Source: Curtobacterium guangdongense (lineage in GTDB: Bacteria; Actinomycetota; Actinomycetes; Actinomycetales; Microbacteriaceae). From it: a DNA stretch of 64,000 nucleotides. This document shows positions 8,788-16,782 of this stretch, piece by piece (the stretch's first letter is position 1; the number at the start of each line of letters is the position of its first letter). A program made the translations under genes and the position numbers. The notes under the pieces are model-generated. The model ran no database searches. It was not told where the DNA came from and saw only the letters and a program-made list of their open reading frames with translations. The stretch covers positions 62,001-126,000 of the forward strand of contig NZ_JBMPIT010000008.1 of the NCBI RefSeq assembly GCF_049341845.1. The letters run 5' to 3'.

Positions 8788-9270
8788 ATGTTCTGCCCCT
8801 TCTGCCGCCACCCGGACTCCCGCGTCGTCGACTCCCGCACGAGCGACGACGGTACCTCGATCCGCCGCCGTCGCCAGTGCCCGAACTGCGGGCGCCGCTT
8901 CTCCACGACGGAGACCGCATCGCTCAACGTCGTCAAGCGCAACGGGGTGCTCGAACCGTTCAGCAGGGAGAAGATCATCTCCGGCGTGCGGAAGGCCTGC
9001 CAGGGGCGTCCGGTGACGGACTCCGACCTCGCGGTGCTCGCGCAGCGGGTGGAGGAGATCGTGCGGTCCTCCGGCGCCAGCCAGATCGAGGCGAACGACA
9101 TCGGTCTCGCGATCCTCGACCCGCTCCGCGAACTCGACGAGGTCGCCTACCTCCGGTACGCCAGCGTGTACCAGGCGTTCGACTCGCTCGAGGACTTCGA
9201 GTCCGCGATCGGGCAGCTTCGCATCGACCACCACGGTGAGCCGCAGTCGACGACCGGGGCCGACGCGTGA
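8788..9270 (+). CDS. nrdR: Transcriptional repressor NrdR
   Basis: Nucleotide-sensing repressor of ribonucleotide reductase genes, 160 residues. The N-terminal zinc ribbon is intact, with Cys3, Cys6, Cys31 and Cys34 (CPFC and CPNC) and basic residues RRRR between the pairs. It is followed by an ATP-cone from about 46 to 136 (VVKRNGVLEPFSREKI onward) that binds ATP/dATP. Length and architecture are standard. It overlaps pyrD by 4 nt (GTGA), linking a regulator of deoxynucleotide supply to a pyrimidine gene. No NrdR box or nrd gene is present in the window. Confidence 0.97.
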   Translation: MFCPFCRHPDSRVVDSRTSDDGTSIRRRRQCPNCGRRFSTTETASLNVVKRNGVLEPFSREKIISGVRKACQGRPVTDSDLAVLAQRVEEIVRSSGASQIEANDIGLAILDPLRELDEVAYLRYASVYQAFDSLEDFESAIGQLRIDHHGEPQSTTGADA

Positions 9271-10352
9271 GCGGCATCGCGGAACGCATCGTCCGCGCCG
9301 GGTACGGGGCCGTCTTCCGCGGCGTCTTCGCGAACATGGACCCCGAGCGTGCGCACCACCTGGCGTTCGGCGTCATCAAGGTGCTCCCGAAGGTCCCGAT
9401 CGTGCGGGGGCTCGTCGAGCGGTACTCTCGTCCGTCGGCGGACGACGGCGTCACGACGATGGGCATCCACTTCCCGTCCCGGTTCGGCCTCGCCGCCGGG
9501 TTCGACAAGGACGCCAGGGGGATCGGCGGCCTCGGCCTGCTCGGGTTCGGGCACGTCGAGGTCGGGACGATCACGGCGAAGCCCCAGCCGGGCAACGAGA
9601 AGCCACGGCTGTTCCGACTCATCGCCGATCGCGCCCTGATCAACCGCATGGGCTTCAACAACCAGGGCGCAGCGGCCGCGGCACGCCGGCTCGAGCGAGC
9701 TCGCCGGAACCCGGGTCGGCCCGTCATCGGCGTGAACATCGGCAAGAGCCGCGTGGTCGACGTCGCGGACGCGGTCGACGACTACCTCGAGTCGACGCGG
9801 CTCCTCGCGCCGTTCGCGGACTACCTCGCGGTCAACGTGAGCTCGCCGAACACGCCGGGTCTCCGTGGGCTGCAGGAGCTCGACCAGCTCCGTCCGCTGC
9901 TCTCCGCCGTGAACGACGCCGCCGGGCGGGTCCCCGTTCTGGTGAAGATCGCGCCGGACCTCACCGACGAGCAGATCGACGCGATCGCCGGGCTCGCGGT
10001 CGAGCTCGGGCTCGCCGGGGTCATCGCGAACAACACGACGATCTCCCGCTCCGGGCTCGCGACCCCGGTCGCCGAGGTCGAGGCGATGGGGGCCGGCGGA
10101 CTCTCCGGGGCGCCGCTGTCCGCCCGGTCGCTCGACGTCCTGCGCCGCGTGCGCGCCGCCGTTCCCACCGACTTCTGCGTGATCGCAGTCGGGGGCGTCA
10201 CCTCCGAGGCGGACGTGCAGGCCCGCGTCGACGCCGGGGCGACGCTCGTGCAGGGCTACACGGCGTTCCTCTACGAGGGGCCGACCTGGGCGACGCGGAT
10301 CAACCGGTTGCGGCGGCGTCGGCTGAAGCGCGAGGCGCGCGCCGCGCGCTGA
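9267..10352 (+). CDS. pyrD: Dihydroorotate dehydrogenase (quinone), class 2
   Basis: Membrane-associated flavoenzyme that oxidises dihydroorotate to orotate in pyrimidine synthesis, passing electrons to menaquinone. At 361 residues it is a class 2 enzyme, with an N-terminal amphipathic region before the barrel. NRMGFNNQGA and VNVSSPNTPGLRGLQ (about residues 190-205, including the catalytic serine) are diagnostic, as is the FMN-phosphate region near AVGGVTSEADVQARVDAGA. The GTG start overlaps the nrdR stop. The basic C-terminus ends 42 nt before a GGGAGGC hairpin. Confidence 0.96.
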   Translation: MSGIAERIVRAGYGAVFRGVFANMDPERAHHLAFGVIKVLPKVPIVRGLVERYSRPSADDGVTTMGIHFPSRFGLAAGFDKDARGIGGLGLLGFGHVEVGTITAKPQPGNEKPRLFRLIADRALINRMGFNNQGAAAAARRLERARRNPGRPVIGVNIGKSRVVDVADAVDDYLESTRLLAPFADYLAVNVSSPNTPGLRGLQELDQLRPLLSAVNDAAGRVPVLVKIAPDLTDEQIDAIAGLAVELGLAGVIANNTTISRSGLATPVAEVEAMGAGGLSGAPLSARSLDVLRRVRAAVPTDFCVIAVGGVTSEADVQARVDAGATLVQGYTAFLYEGPTWATRINRLRRRRLKREARAAR

Positions 10353-10394
10353 GCGCGCCGGACGGGACGTCACGCGACGTGTCGTGAGCATTCG

Positions 10395-10440
10395 CCGGAC
10401 GGGAGGCCCGCTGCGGCCCGGCACCGAGCCTCCCGTCCGG
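10395..10440. repeat. GGGAGGC-type hairpin after pyrD
   Basis: Perfect 13-bp arms CCGGACGGGAGGC (10395-10407) and its complement (10428-10440), with a 20-nt GC-rich loop. The same arm core recurs after zwf (18177-18222), leuA (59542-59592) and, as one arm, holA (38564-38579). No U-tract follows. It may be a high-GC terminator or a repeated palindromic element. Confidence 0.8.
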
Positions 10441-10462
10441 CCCGTCACCGGCCACGCACCCT

Positions 10463-10524
10463 GGTGAGATCGCAATCCGTGTCGCCTGCTCAGAGGCGGA
10501 ACCGACACGGAGTGCGATCTCACC
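10463..10524. repeat. 22-bp inverted repeat with GTGAGATCGCA arms
   Basis: The left arm (10463-10484) and right arm (10503-10524) pair at 21 of 22 positions around an 18-nt loop that has its own GCCT...AGGC stem. It starts 22 nt after the GGGAGGC hairpin and sits in the gap between convergent pyrD and the DUF3043 gene. The rest of the gap is the GC-rich run 10530-10568 and the DUF3043 terminator. Confidence 0.8.
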
Positions 10525-10583
10525 GTGCCCGGGGCGCCGGGGGCCCCGGGGGCCCAGGGCGCGGCCCCCACGCGCCGCAACGA

Positions 10584-10618
10584 CGAAGCGCCGCCGGCCA
10601 AGGGCCGGCGGCGCTTCG
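10584..10618 (-). terminator. Intrinsic terminator of the DUF3043 gene
   Basis: A perfect 16-bp stem (10584-10599 with 10603-10618) with a 3-nt loop, 11 nt beyond the DUF3043 stop codon on the minus strand. It is followed on that strand by TCGTTG rather than a long U-run, as is common in high-GC actinobacteria. Confidence 0.75.
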
Positions 10619-10629
10619 GGACGAACGGG

Positions 10630-11205
10630 TCAGGCGGAGGGGTACTGGCCGCGCTTGACCTGCGGCTTCGGCAGGCGCAGGAAGCGCAGTTGCCACGCCC
10701 GCGTCAGGATGTAGAGGAACGTGCCCTTCTGGAACACGCCGAACTTCGCGGTGAGCTTCTTGCGCAGCACGACCCAGAGCACGAGGCAGTCGAGGATGAA
10801 CAGCGCCACGAACGCCCACACGAGCAGCAGCGCGTACGAGGCGGCAGCGGTCTGGGACGCGACGAACCCGACGATCAGGAAGACCACGAGGATCGGCATC
10901 ATCACCTCGCCGACGTTCCAGCGCGCGTCGATGTAGTCGCGCACGAACTTGCGCTGCTCGCCCTTGTCCTTCGCGGGCAGGTAGCGCTCCTCGCCGTTCG
11001 CCATGCCGACGCGGGCCTTCTCGCGCTCGTTGTTGAGCCGGGCGCGCGCTGCCTTCTTGTCGACGGGCGTGTTGCCGACGAGCGGGCGGCGGTTCGCTGC
11101 CTCGCGCTCGCGGCGGGACGGCGTCGGACGACCCTTGCCCTGCTCGAGCAGTTCCTCTTCCGAGGGGTTGACTGTCGTGTTGGTCCTGGGTGCTGCCTTC
11201 GCCAC
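10630..11205 (-). CDS. DUF3043 domain-containing membrane protein
   Basis: A 191-residue protein. The first ~95 residues are hydrophilic and strongly charged (RPTPSRREREAANRR, EREKARVG). Two transmembrane segments follow at about 101-122 and 124-148, then a basic aromatic tail (FLRLPKPQVKRGQYPSA). The composition and the PTPxRxExExAxRRP pattern match actinobacterial DUF3043, whose function I do not know. The GTG start at 11205 has AGGAA upstream at good spacing; longer frames lack family similarity. It is divergent from the M20 peptidase, and the two appear to share a -10 region. Confidence 0.85.
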   Translation of the reverse strand: MAKAAPRTNTTVNPSEEELLEQGKGRPTPSRREREAANRRPLVGNTPVDKKAARARLNNEREKARVGMANGEERYLPAKDKGEQRKFVRDYIDARWNVGEVMMPILVVFLIVGFVASQTAAASYALLLVWAFVALFILDCLVLWVVLRKKLTAKFGVFQKGTFLYILTRAWQLRFLRLPKPQVKRGQYPSA

Positions 11206-11229
11206 GGTGATTCCTGCTGGTCGGTGAGC

Positions 11230-11255
11230 GGTGCGCCGGGGAACGCCCCGGCACC
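11230..11255 (-). other. Stable hairpin in the DUF3043 5' leader
   Basis: GCCGGGG (11235-11241) pairs with CCCCGGC (11246-11252), extended by GGTG/CACC with one bulged base. It lies between the minus-strand -10 box (11267-11272) and the DUF3043 start, so it would be part of that mRNA leader. Confidence 0.45.
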
Positions 11256-11265
11256 GGTTGTCCTC

Positions 11266-11272
11266 TAGATTA
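11266..11272. promoter_or_regulatory. Shared bidirectional -10 element (DUF3043 / M20 peptidase)
   Basis: TAGATTA reads TAGATT on the plus strand, 7 nt before the M20 ATG (leaderless geometry), and TAATCT on the minus strand toward the DUF3043 gene. Both match TANNNT and share five base pairs, so one site may fire divergently. -35 elements are not obvious. Confidence 0.5.
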
Positions 11273-11278
11273 CCGGGC

Positions 11279-12739
11279 ATGACCGACCACGCACAGTCCG
11301 CACCCGCGACCGACCCCGCCCTGCTCGACGCCCTCCGCGAACAGGTGCAGGGCGACCTGCCGACGACGATCGCCGACCTCTCCGGCCTGGTGCGGATCCC
11401 GTCGGTGTCCTGGTCGGCGTTCGATCCCGCGCACGTGCGGCGGAACGCGGAGGCCGTGGCCGACCTGGCGCGCAGCACCGGTGTGTTCGACGAGGTCCGG
11501 ATCATCAGGAGCGCCGTCGAGGGCGACACGCCCGCCGGTGCCTCGGATGCGACCGGGACGGACCTCGACGGCGTCGAGCTCGGGCAGCCCGCGGTCCTCG
11601 CCGTCCGCCCCGCCCGCAACGGCAAGCCGACCGTGATGCTCTACGCGCACCACGACGTCCAGCCGCAGGGCGACGACGCGCTGTGGGAGACCCCGCCGTT
11701 CGAGCCGACGCTCCGCGGGGACCGCCTGTACGGCCGGGGTGCCTCGGATGACAAGGCGGGCGTGATGACCCACGTCGCCGCACTCCGTGCCCTGCACGCG
11801 CGGTTCGGCGACGACCTGGACCTCGGCATCGTCCTCTTCGTGGAGGGCGAGGAGGAGTTCGGCTCCCGCTCGTTCCGCACGTTCCTCCGCGAGCAGAAGG
11901 AGCACCTCGCCGCCGACGTCATCGTGGTGGCCGACAGCGACAACTGGTCGACCGAGGTCCCCGCGATCACGGTCTCCCTCCGCGGCAACGTCACGTTCAA
12001 GCTGACCCTGACGACGCTCGAGCACGCGAGCCACAGCGGCATGTTCGGGGGAGCGGCGCCGGACGCGATGCTGCCGATGGTCCGGCTGCTCGCGTCGCTG
12101 CACGACGACGCGGGCTCGGTGGCGGTCGAGGGGCTGACCTCGTACGACGCGCCGGTGCCGGCCCGCAGCGAGGACGAACTCGCCGCCGATGCCGCCCTGG
12201 TCCAGGGTGCGAAGCCGGTCGGCACCGGCGACGTCCTGTCGCGCATGTGGTTCCAGCCCTCGATCACCGTGACCGGCATGGACGTCCCGAGCGTCGCGAA
12301 CGCGTCGAACACGCTGCTGCCGACGGTCTCGGCGCGGGTCTCGGTGCGTGTCGCGCCCGGGCAGTCCGCACGGGACGCCTACGCCGCCGTCGAACGCCAC
12401 ATCCACGCGCACACGCCGTTTGGTGCCCGCGTGGAGATCAGTGAGCCCGACGCCGGGGACGGCTTCCTCGTGGACACCAGCGGATGGGCCGTCCGTGAGG
12501 CACGCACCGCCATGGCCGAGGGTTGGGGCGCAGAGCCCGTGGAACAGGGCATCGGGGGATCGATCCCGTTCGTGTCCGACCTGGCCGCCGAGTTCCCCGA
12601 GGCGCAGATCCTGGTGACGGGCGTCGAGGACCCCGACACGCGAGCGCACAGCCCGAACGAGTCCCAGCACCTCGGCGTGCTGCACCGTGCGATCGCGGCC
12701 GAGACGATCCTGCTGGCCCGCCTCGCGACGCGGGCCTGA
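11279..12739 (+). CDS. M20-family metallopeptidase (dipeptidase)
   Basis: A 486-residue cytosolic zinc hydrolase predicted to cleave dipeptides or related amides. The M20 metal-site motifs are in order: YAHHDVQP (about residues 121-128), GRGASDDKAG (about 152-161) and EGEEEFGS with the catalytic and ligand glutamates. A dimerisation lid with the HASHSG-like segment EHASHSGMFGG follows. ATG 11279 was chosen over an upstream in-frame start because it sits 7 nt after TAGATT, fitting a leaderless message. It matches CNDP-type dipeptidases; deacetylase or carboxypeptidase activity cannot be excluded. Confidence 0.9.
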   Translation: MTDHAQSAPATDPALLDALREQVQGDLPTTIADLSGLVRIPSVSWSAFDPAHVRRNAEAVADLARSTGVFDEVRIIRSAVEGDTPAGASDATGTDLDGVELGQPAVLAVRPARNGKPTVMLYAHHDVQPQGDDALWETPPFEPTLRGDRLYGRGASDDKAGVMTHVAALRALHARFGDDLDLGIVLFVEGEEEFGSRSFRTFLREQKEHLAADVIVVADSDNWSTEVPAITVSLRGNVTFKLTLTTLEHASHSGMFGGAAPDAMLPMVRLLASLHDDAGSVAVEGLTSYDAPVPARSEDELAADAALVQGAKPVGTGDVLSRMWFQPSITVTGMDVPSVANASNTLLPTVSARVSVRVAPGQSARDAYAAVERHIHAHTPFGARVEISEPDAGDGFLVDTSGWAVREARTAMAEGWGAEPVEQGIGGSIPFVSDLAAEFPEAQILVTGVEDPDTRAHSPNESQHLGVLHRAIAAETILLARLATRA

Positions 12740-12818
12740 GCGGCCGTCGTCGCCGGGTCCAGCCTGGAGGCTCGGTGCGCGTTCTCCACAGGGGCTGCGG
12801 TCCGTCGGTGGGCGTGCT

Positions 12819-12824
12819 TAGAAT
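12819..12824 (+). promoter_or_regulatory. Candidate -10 box for erpA
   Basis: TAGAAT lies 44 nt before the GTG start of the Fe-S carrier gene and would give a leader of about 38 nt containing the GAGGGAGG ribosome-binding site. No clear -35. Confidence 0.4.
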
Positions 12825-12868
12825 CGACCAGGCAGCGGTGACCGGCACCGCAGCAGAGGGAGGCGCCA

Positions 12869-13261
12869 GTGAGCGACACCATCACCACAGGGACCGAAGC
12901 GACCACCGTGACAACGGCCGCGACGGCACCGTCGTCGCACGGGGTCCTGCTCAGCGACGCCGCGGCGGGGAAGGTGGCGAGCCTCCTCGAGCAGGAAGGC
13001 CGCGACGATCTCCGTCTGCGCCTCGCCGTCCAGCCGGGCGGCTGCTCCGGGCTGATCTACCAGCTCTACTTCGACGAGCGTCTGCTCGACGGTGACGCCA
13101 CCGCCGAGTTCGACGGGGTCGAGGTCGTCGTCGACAAGATGAGCGTCCCGTACCTCGACGGCGCGACGATCGACTTCGAGGACACCATCCAGAAGCAGGG
13201 CTTCACCATCGACAACCCCAACGCGCAGGGCAGCTGTGCGTGCGGTGACAGCTTCCACTGA
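12869..13261 (+). CDS. erpA: A-type iron-sulfur carrier, ErpA/HesB-like
   Basis: A 130-residue protein of the HesB/IscA/ErpA family that passes [4Fe-4S] clusters to target enzymes. The three ligand cysteines are present: Cys59 in PGGCSG and Cys123/Cys125 in GSCACGDSFH. The Thr/Ala-rich first ~22 residues are a variable extension. The GTG start has GAGGGAGG upstream. It stands alone between the M20 peptidase and the cytochrome oxidase genes and ends at a strong terminator. The ErpA name follows from the single-gene actinobacterial setting and is less certain than the family. Confidence 0.92.
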   Translation: MSDTITTGTEATTVTTAATAPSSHGVLLSDAAAGKVASLLEQEGRDDLRLRLAVQPGGCSGLIYQLYFDERLLDGDATAEFDGVEVVVDKMSVPYLDGATIDFEDTIQKQGFTIDNPNAQGSCACGDSFH

Positions 13262-13281
13262 CCTGGAGCCGTTCCGACGAC

Positions 13282-13326
13282 GCGAGCGGGGAGCGACCGA
13301 CACGGTTGCTCCCCGCTCGCGTTTTC
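13282..13326 (+). terminator. Rho-independent terminator after erpA
   Basis: A perfect 13-bp stem GCGAGCGGGGAGC / GCTCCCCGCTCGC (13282-13294 with 13308-13320) followed by GTTTTCC. It is 20 nt past the erpA stop and one of the few terminators here with a T-run. The rest of the gap to ctaC (13327-13542) holds a possible -10 TAAGCT (13429-13434) and otherwise nothing I recognise. Confidence 0.85.
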
Positions 13327-13542
13327 CGTGTTCCGAGGGCCGCGATGACCAGGGAAAAACCGAGTCGGACACGGTCGGATCGGGCCCGAGGGTGTGTCGG
13401 GCGTGCACGAGGCGTCACCAGCTGCGAGTAAGCTAGGAGTGTTCCAACCAAGCTGGGAGCCAGCCAAGAGACGCCTTCGTGCGCCTCGCGTCGGTCTTCG
13501 ACGAAACTGCGCTCCGGGTTCACGTCATTCCGAGAGGTAACA

Positions 13543-14442
13543 GTGCGTTCGAATCGCCGTATACGTTGGGCGGCCGTCCCGGTGGCCGTCGGTCTGGTCA
13601 TCGCACTGGCGGGTTGCTCGCAGCAGCAGCTCAACGGTTGGCTGCCGGGCACCGATGAGACGAAGGACGTCACGAACCACACCAGCCGCATCGTCGGCCT
13701 GTGGACCACCAGCTGGATCGTGCTCCTCGCCGTCGGTCTCATCGTGTGGGGCCTGATCATCTGGGCGGCGATCGTCTACCGCCGTCGGAAGGGCCAGACC
13801 GGCCTCCCGGTGCAGATGCGCTACAACATGCCGCTCGAGATCTTCTACACGATCGTGCCGCTCATCCTCGTACTGGGCTTCTTCGCCTTCACCGCCAAGG
13901 ACCAGGCCGCGATCGAGGAGCCGTTCGCGCAGCCGGACACCACGGTGCACGTCTACGGCAAGCGCTGGGCGTGGGACTTCAACTACATCGACCAGAACGA
14001 CCCGTCGAAGAGCGTCTACTACCAGGGCATCCAGGCCCAGGAAGAAGAGAACAAGAACGGCGCGATCGACGAGTCGCAGCTCCCGACCCTCTACCTGCCC
14101 GTCGGCAAGAAGGTCAAGATCGAGCTCGACTCCCGCGACGTCGACCACTCCTTCTGGATCATCGACTTCCTGTACAAGAAGGACATGCTCCCCGGGAAGA
14201 CGAACTACGAGTACTTCATCCCGCAGAAGGAAGGCACGTACCAGGGCAAGTGCGCCGAGCTCTGCGGCGAGTACCACTCCCTCATGCTCTTCCAGGTGAA
14301 GGTCGTGTCGCCCGCCAAGTACGAGGCGTACCTCGACACCCTCAAGGACCAGGGCAAGGTGGGCCTGCTCGGCGACGAGTACAACACCAACACGAACCAG
14401 CCTGACAACAAGGCGCCCGTCACGGCGTCGGACGACAAGTAG
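13543..14442 (+). CDS. ctaC: Cytochrome c oxidase subunit II (aa3 type)
   Basis: Electron-entry subunit of the aa3 oxidase, 299 residues. A lipoprotein signal ends in LAGC with Cys25 as the lipidated residue. Two transmembrane helices follow (about 55-77 and 100-120), then an extracytoplasmic cupredoxin domain. The CuA ligands are in CAELCGEYHSLM: Cys237, Cys241, His245 and Met248, with the upstream His in DSRDVDHSFW. The GTG start follows GAGAGG. The gene leads ctaC-ctaD-ctaF with gaps of 11 and 4 nt. Subunit III and the bc1 genes are not nearby. Confidence 0.97.
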   Translation: MRSNRRIRWAAVPVAVGLVIALAGCSQQQLNGWLPGTDETKDVTNHTSRIVGLWTTSWIVLLAVGLIVWGLIIWAAIVYRRRKGQTGLPVQMRYNMPLEIFYTIVPLILVLGFFAFTAKDQAAIEEPFAQPDTTVHVYGKRWAWDFNYIDQNDPSKSVYYQGIQAQEEENKNGAIDESQLPTLYLPVGKKVKIELDSRDVDHSFWIIDFLYKKDMLPGKTNYEYFIPQKEGTYQGKCAELCGEYHSLMLFQVKVVSPAKYEAYLDTLKDQGKVGLLGDEYNTNTNQPDNKAPVTASDDK

Positions 14443-14453
14443 GGGCTCGCCAG

Positions 14454-16190
14454 ATGACCACGTCATTCGTCGGCCAACCGACCAGCACCTCGACGCCGGA
14501 CTTCCAGGCGTCGAAGGTCGGTCGGAAGGGCAACATCATCGTCCGGTGGATCACCTCCACGGACCACAAGACGATCGGGTACATGTACCTGATCACGTCG
14601 TTCCTGTACTTCCTGCTCGCCGGCGTGATGGCACTCGTCATCCGTGCGCAGCTCTTCGAGCCCGGGCTGCAGCTCGTGGCGACGAAGGAGCAGTACAACC
14701 AGCTCTTCACGATGCACGGCACGATCATGCTGCTGCTGTTCGCGACGCCGCTGTTCTCGGGCTTCGCGAACGCCATCATGCCGCTGCAGATCGGTGCGCC
14801 GGACGTCGCGTTCCCGCGTCTGAACGGCTTCGCGTTCTGGCTCTACTTCTTCGGTGGCCTCATCGCCGTCGGCGGCTTCCTCACCCCGCAGGGTGCGGCA
14901 TCGTTCGGCTGGTTCGCCTACGCGCCACTCAGTGACACCACGTTCACACCAGGGCTCGGTGGCACGTTGTGGGTCTTCGGGCTCGGCCTGACCGGCTTCT
15001 CGACGATCCTCGGTGCGGTGAACTTCATCACGACGATCATCACGATGCGCGCCCCCGGCATGACCATGTTCCGCATGTCGATCTTCACGTGGAACACCCT
15101 CGTGACGTCGCTCCTCGTGCTCATGGCCTTCCCGGTCCTCGCCGCTGCGCTGTTCGGACTCGGTCTCGACCGGGTGTTCGACGCCCAGGTGTTCAACCCC
15201 GCGAACGGTGGAGCCCTGCTCTGGCAGCACCTCTTCTGGTTCTTCGGCCACCCAGAGGTGTACATCATCGCGCTGCCGTTCTTCGGCATCGTCTCCGAGG
15301 TCTTCCCGGTCTTCAGCCGCAAGCCGATCTTCGGGTACAAGACCCTCGTCTACGCGACCATCTCCATCGCGGCCCTGTCGGTCACGGTCTGGGCGCACCA
15401 CATGTACGTCACCGGTTCGGTGCTGCTGCCGTGGTTCTCGCTCATGACGATGCTCATCGCGGTCCCGACCGGCGTGAAGATCTTCAACTGGGTCGGCACG
15501 ATGTGGCGTGGCTCGGTGACCTTCGAGACCCCGATCCTCTGGGCGATCGGCTTCCTGATCACCTTCACGTTCGGTGGCCTGACGGGTGTCATCCTGGCTT
15601 CTCCGCCGCTCGACTTCCACGTGTCGGACTCGTACTTCGTCGTCGCGCACTTCCACTACGTGGTCTTCGGCACCGTCGTGTTCGCGATGTTCTCCGGCTT
15701 CTACTTCTGGTGGCCGAAGTGGACGGGTCGCATGCTCAACGAGCGCCTCGGCAAGATCCACTTCTGGCTGCTGTTCATCGGCTTCCACACGACGTTCCTC
15801 ATCCAGCACTGGCTGGGCGTCATCGGCATGCCGCGTCGGTACGCGACGTACCTGCCGAACGACGGCTTCACCTGGATGAACCAGCTGTCGACCATCGGCG
15901 CGATGATCCTCGGCATCTCGTTCCTGCCGTTCATCTTCAACGTCTACGTCACCGCGCGGAACGCCCCGAAGGTGGCCGTGAACGACCCGTGGGGCTACGG
16001 CCGCTCGCTCGAGTGGGCGACCAGCTGCCCGCCGCCGCGGCACAACTTCACGTCGATCCCGCGGATCCGTTCGGAGTCCCCGGCGTTCGACCTGAACCAC
16101 CCCGAAGCGGGTGTGCCGATCGGTGTGGGTCCCGCGAAGGACGCTCCCGATGCCCCGACCTACGACGCCGCGAAGGGCGAGGTGAAGTAA
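14454..16190 (+). CDS. ctaD: Cytochrome c oxidase subunit I
   Basis: Catalytic subunit of the aa3 oxidase, 578 residues with about 12 transmembrane helices, reducing O2 at the haem a3-CuB centre while pumping protons. Visible ligands are the early histidine in MHGTIMLLLF (haem a), FFGHPEVYI near residue 266 with the His-Tyr cross-link pair, HHMYV (CuB) and HFHYV (haem a3 and haem a). A hydrophilic C-terminal tail ends the protein. It is the second gene of the ctaCDF operon. Confidence 0.98.
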   Translation: MTTSFVGQPTSTSTPDFQASKVGRKGNIIVRWITSTDHKTIGYMYLITSFLYFLLAGVMALVIRAQLFEPGLQLVATKEQYNQLFTMHGTIMLLLFATPLFSGFANAIMPLQIGAPDVAFPRLNGFAFWLYFFGGLIAVGGFLTPQGAASFGWFAYAPLSDTTFTPGLGGTLWVFGLGLTGFSTILGAVNFITTIITMRAPGMTMFRMSIFTWNTLVTSLLVLMAFPVLAAALFGLGLDRVFDAQVFNPANGGALLWQHLFWFFGHPEVYIIALPFFGIVSEVFPVFSRKPIFGYKTLVYATISIAALSVTVWAHHMYVTGSVLLPWFSLMTMLIAVPTGVKIFNWVGTMWRGSVTFETPILWAIGFLITFTFGGLTGVILASPPLDFHVSDSYFVVAHFHYVVFGTVVFAMFSGFYFWWPKWTGRMLNERLGKIHFWLLFIGFHTTFLIQHWLGVIGMPRRYATYLPNDGFTWMNQLSTIGAMILGISFLPFIFNVYVTARNAPKVAVNDPWGYGRSLEWATSCPPPRHNFTSIPRIRSESPAFDLNHPEAGVPIGVGPAKDAPDAPTYDAAKGEVK

Positions 16191-16194
16191 GGCG

Positions 16195-16614
16195 ATGCGC
16201 GCCAACGTCAACCTGTTCTGGATCCTCTTCGGGTTCTTCATCCTCGCGGACGCCGCGTACACGATCTGGTTCGCCCTCGCCCACAACGGCGGCTGGGAAC
16301 CGGTCGGCACGGTCGGTATCGGCCTGGTCGGGCTCATGTCCGCGTTCATCGCGTTCTACCTCGGCCGCGTGCTCTCCGCCCAGGGCGGGGACCTGCCGGA
16401 AGACCGCCAGGACGCCAACATCGAGGACGGCGACGCCGAGCTCGGGCACTTCAGCCCGTGGTCGTGGTGGCCCATCCTCCTCGCCGCGTCGACGTCGATC
16501 TGCTTCCTCGGTGTCGCAGCCGGCCTCTGGATCGTCCCGATCGGTCTGGCGCTCGTCGCCGTGACGCTGGTCGGCTGGGTCTTCGAGTACTACCGCGGCA
16601 ACTTCGGGCACTGA
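16195..16614 (+). CDS. ctaF: Cytochrome c oxidase subunit IV, actinobacterial type
   Basis: A 139-residue four-helix membrane protein: two helices in the first ~60 residues (FWILFGFFILADAAYTIWF, then TVGIGLVGLMSAFIAFYLG), a short acidic loop with LPEDRQDANIEDGDAELG, and two more helices before a basic end. This matches CtaF, the small accessory subunit specific to actinobacterial aa3 oxidases. It begins 4 nt after ctaD and ends at a perfect hairpin, so the operon closes here. Confidence 0.93.
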   Translation: MRANVNLFWILFGFFILADAAYTIWFALAHNGGWEPVGTVGIGLVGLMSAFIAFYLGRVLSAQGGDLPEDRQDANIEDGDAELGHFSPWSWWPILLAASTSICFLGVAAGLWIVPIGLALVAVTLVGWVFEYYRGNFGH

Positions 16615-16630
16615 CCCACGACAGACGCGC

Positions 16631-16662
16631 TTCGGGCGGCACCAACTGCGGTGCCGCCCGAA
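16631..16662 (+). terminator. Terminator of the ctaCDF operon
   Basis: Perfect 13-bp stem TTCGGGCGGCACC / GGTGCCGCCCGAA (16631-16643, 16650-16662), 6-nt loop AACTGC, 16 nt after the ctaF stop. No T-run. Confidence 0.8.
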
Positions 16663-16782
16663 CTGCGTCCGGACGACCTCCATGAGAGCGCGCGCAGCCC
16701 GCCGCTCATCAGGGAATCAACCGGCCCGTGTACGGCTTGCAGCCATGCGGACCCATCCACCACGCGAAAGGAGTCACCACCG

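Noticed and set aside
3061..9234. A 2057-codon open frame on the minus strand opposite dnaE, the TIGR02569 gene, hisD and nrdR
   Set aside because: It is antisense to four well-supported genes. Its translation is a His/Arg/Asp/Val-rich low-complexity string with no domain, as expected from the complementary frame of high-GC coding DNA.
10530..10568. GC-only run resembling a structured RNA or G-quadruplex
   Set aside because: It has short overlapping GGGGCC palindromes without a consistent stem or four clean G-tracts on one strand. I cannot support a specific element.
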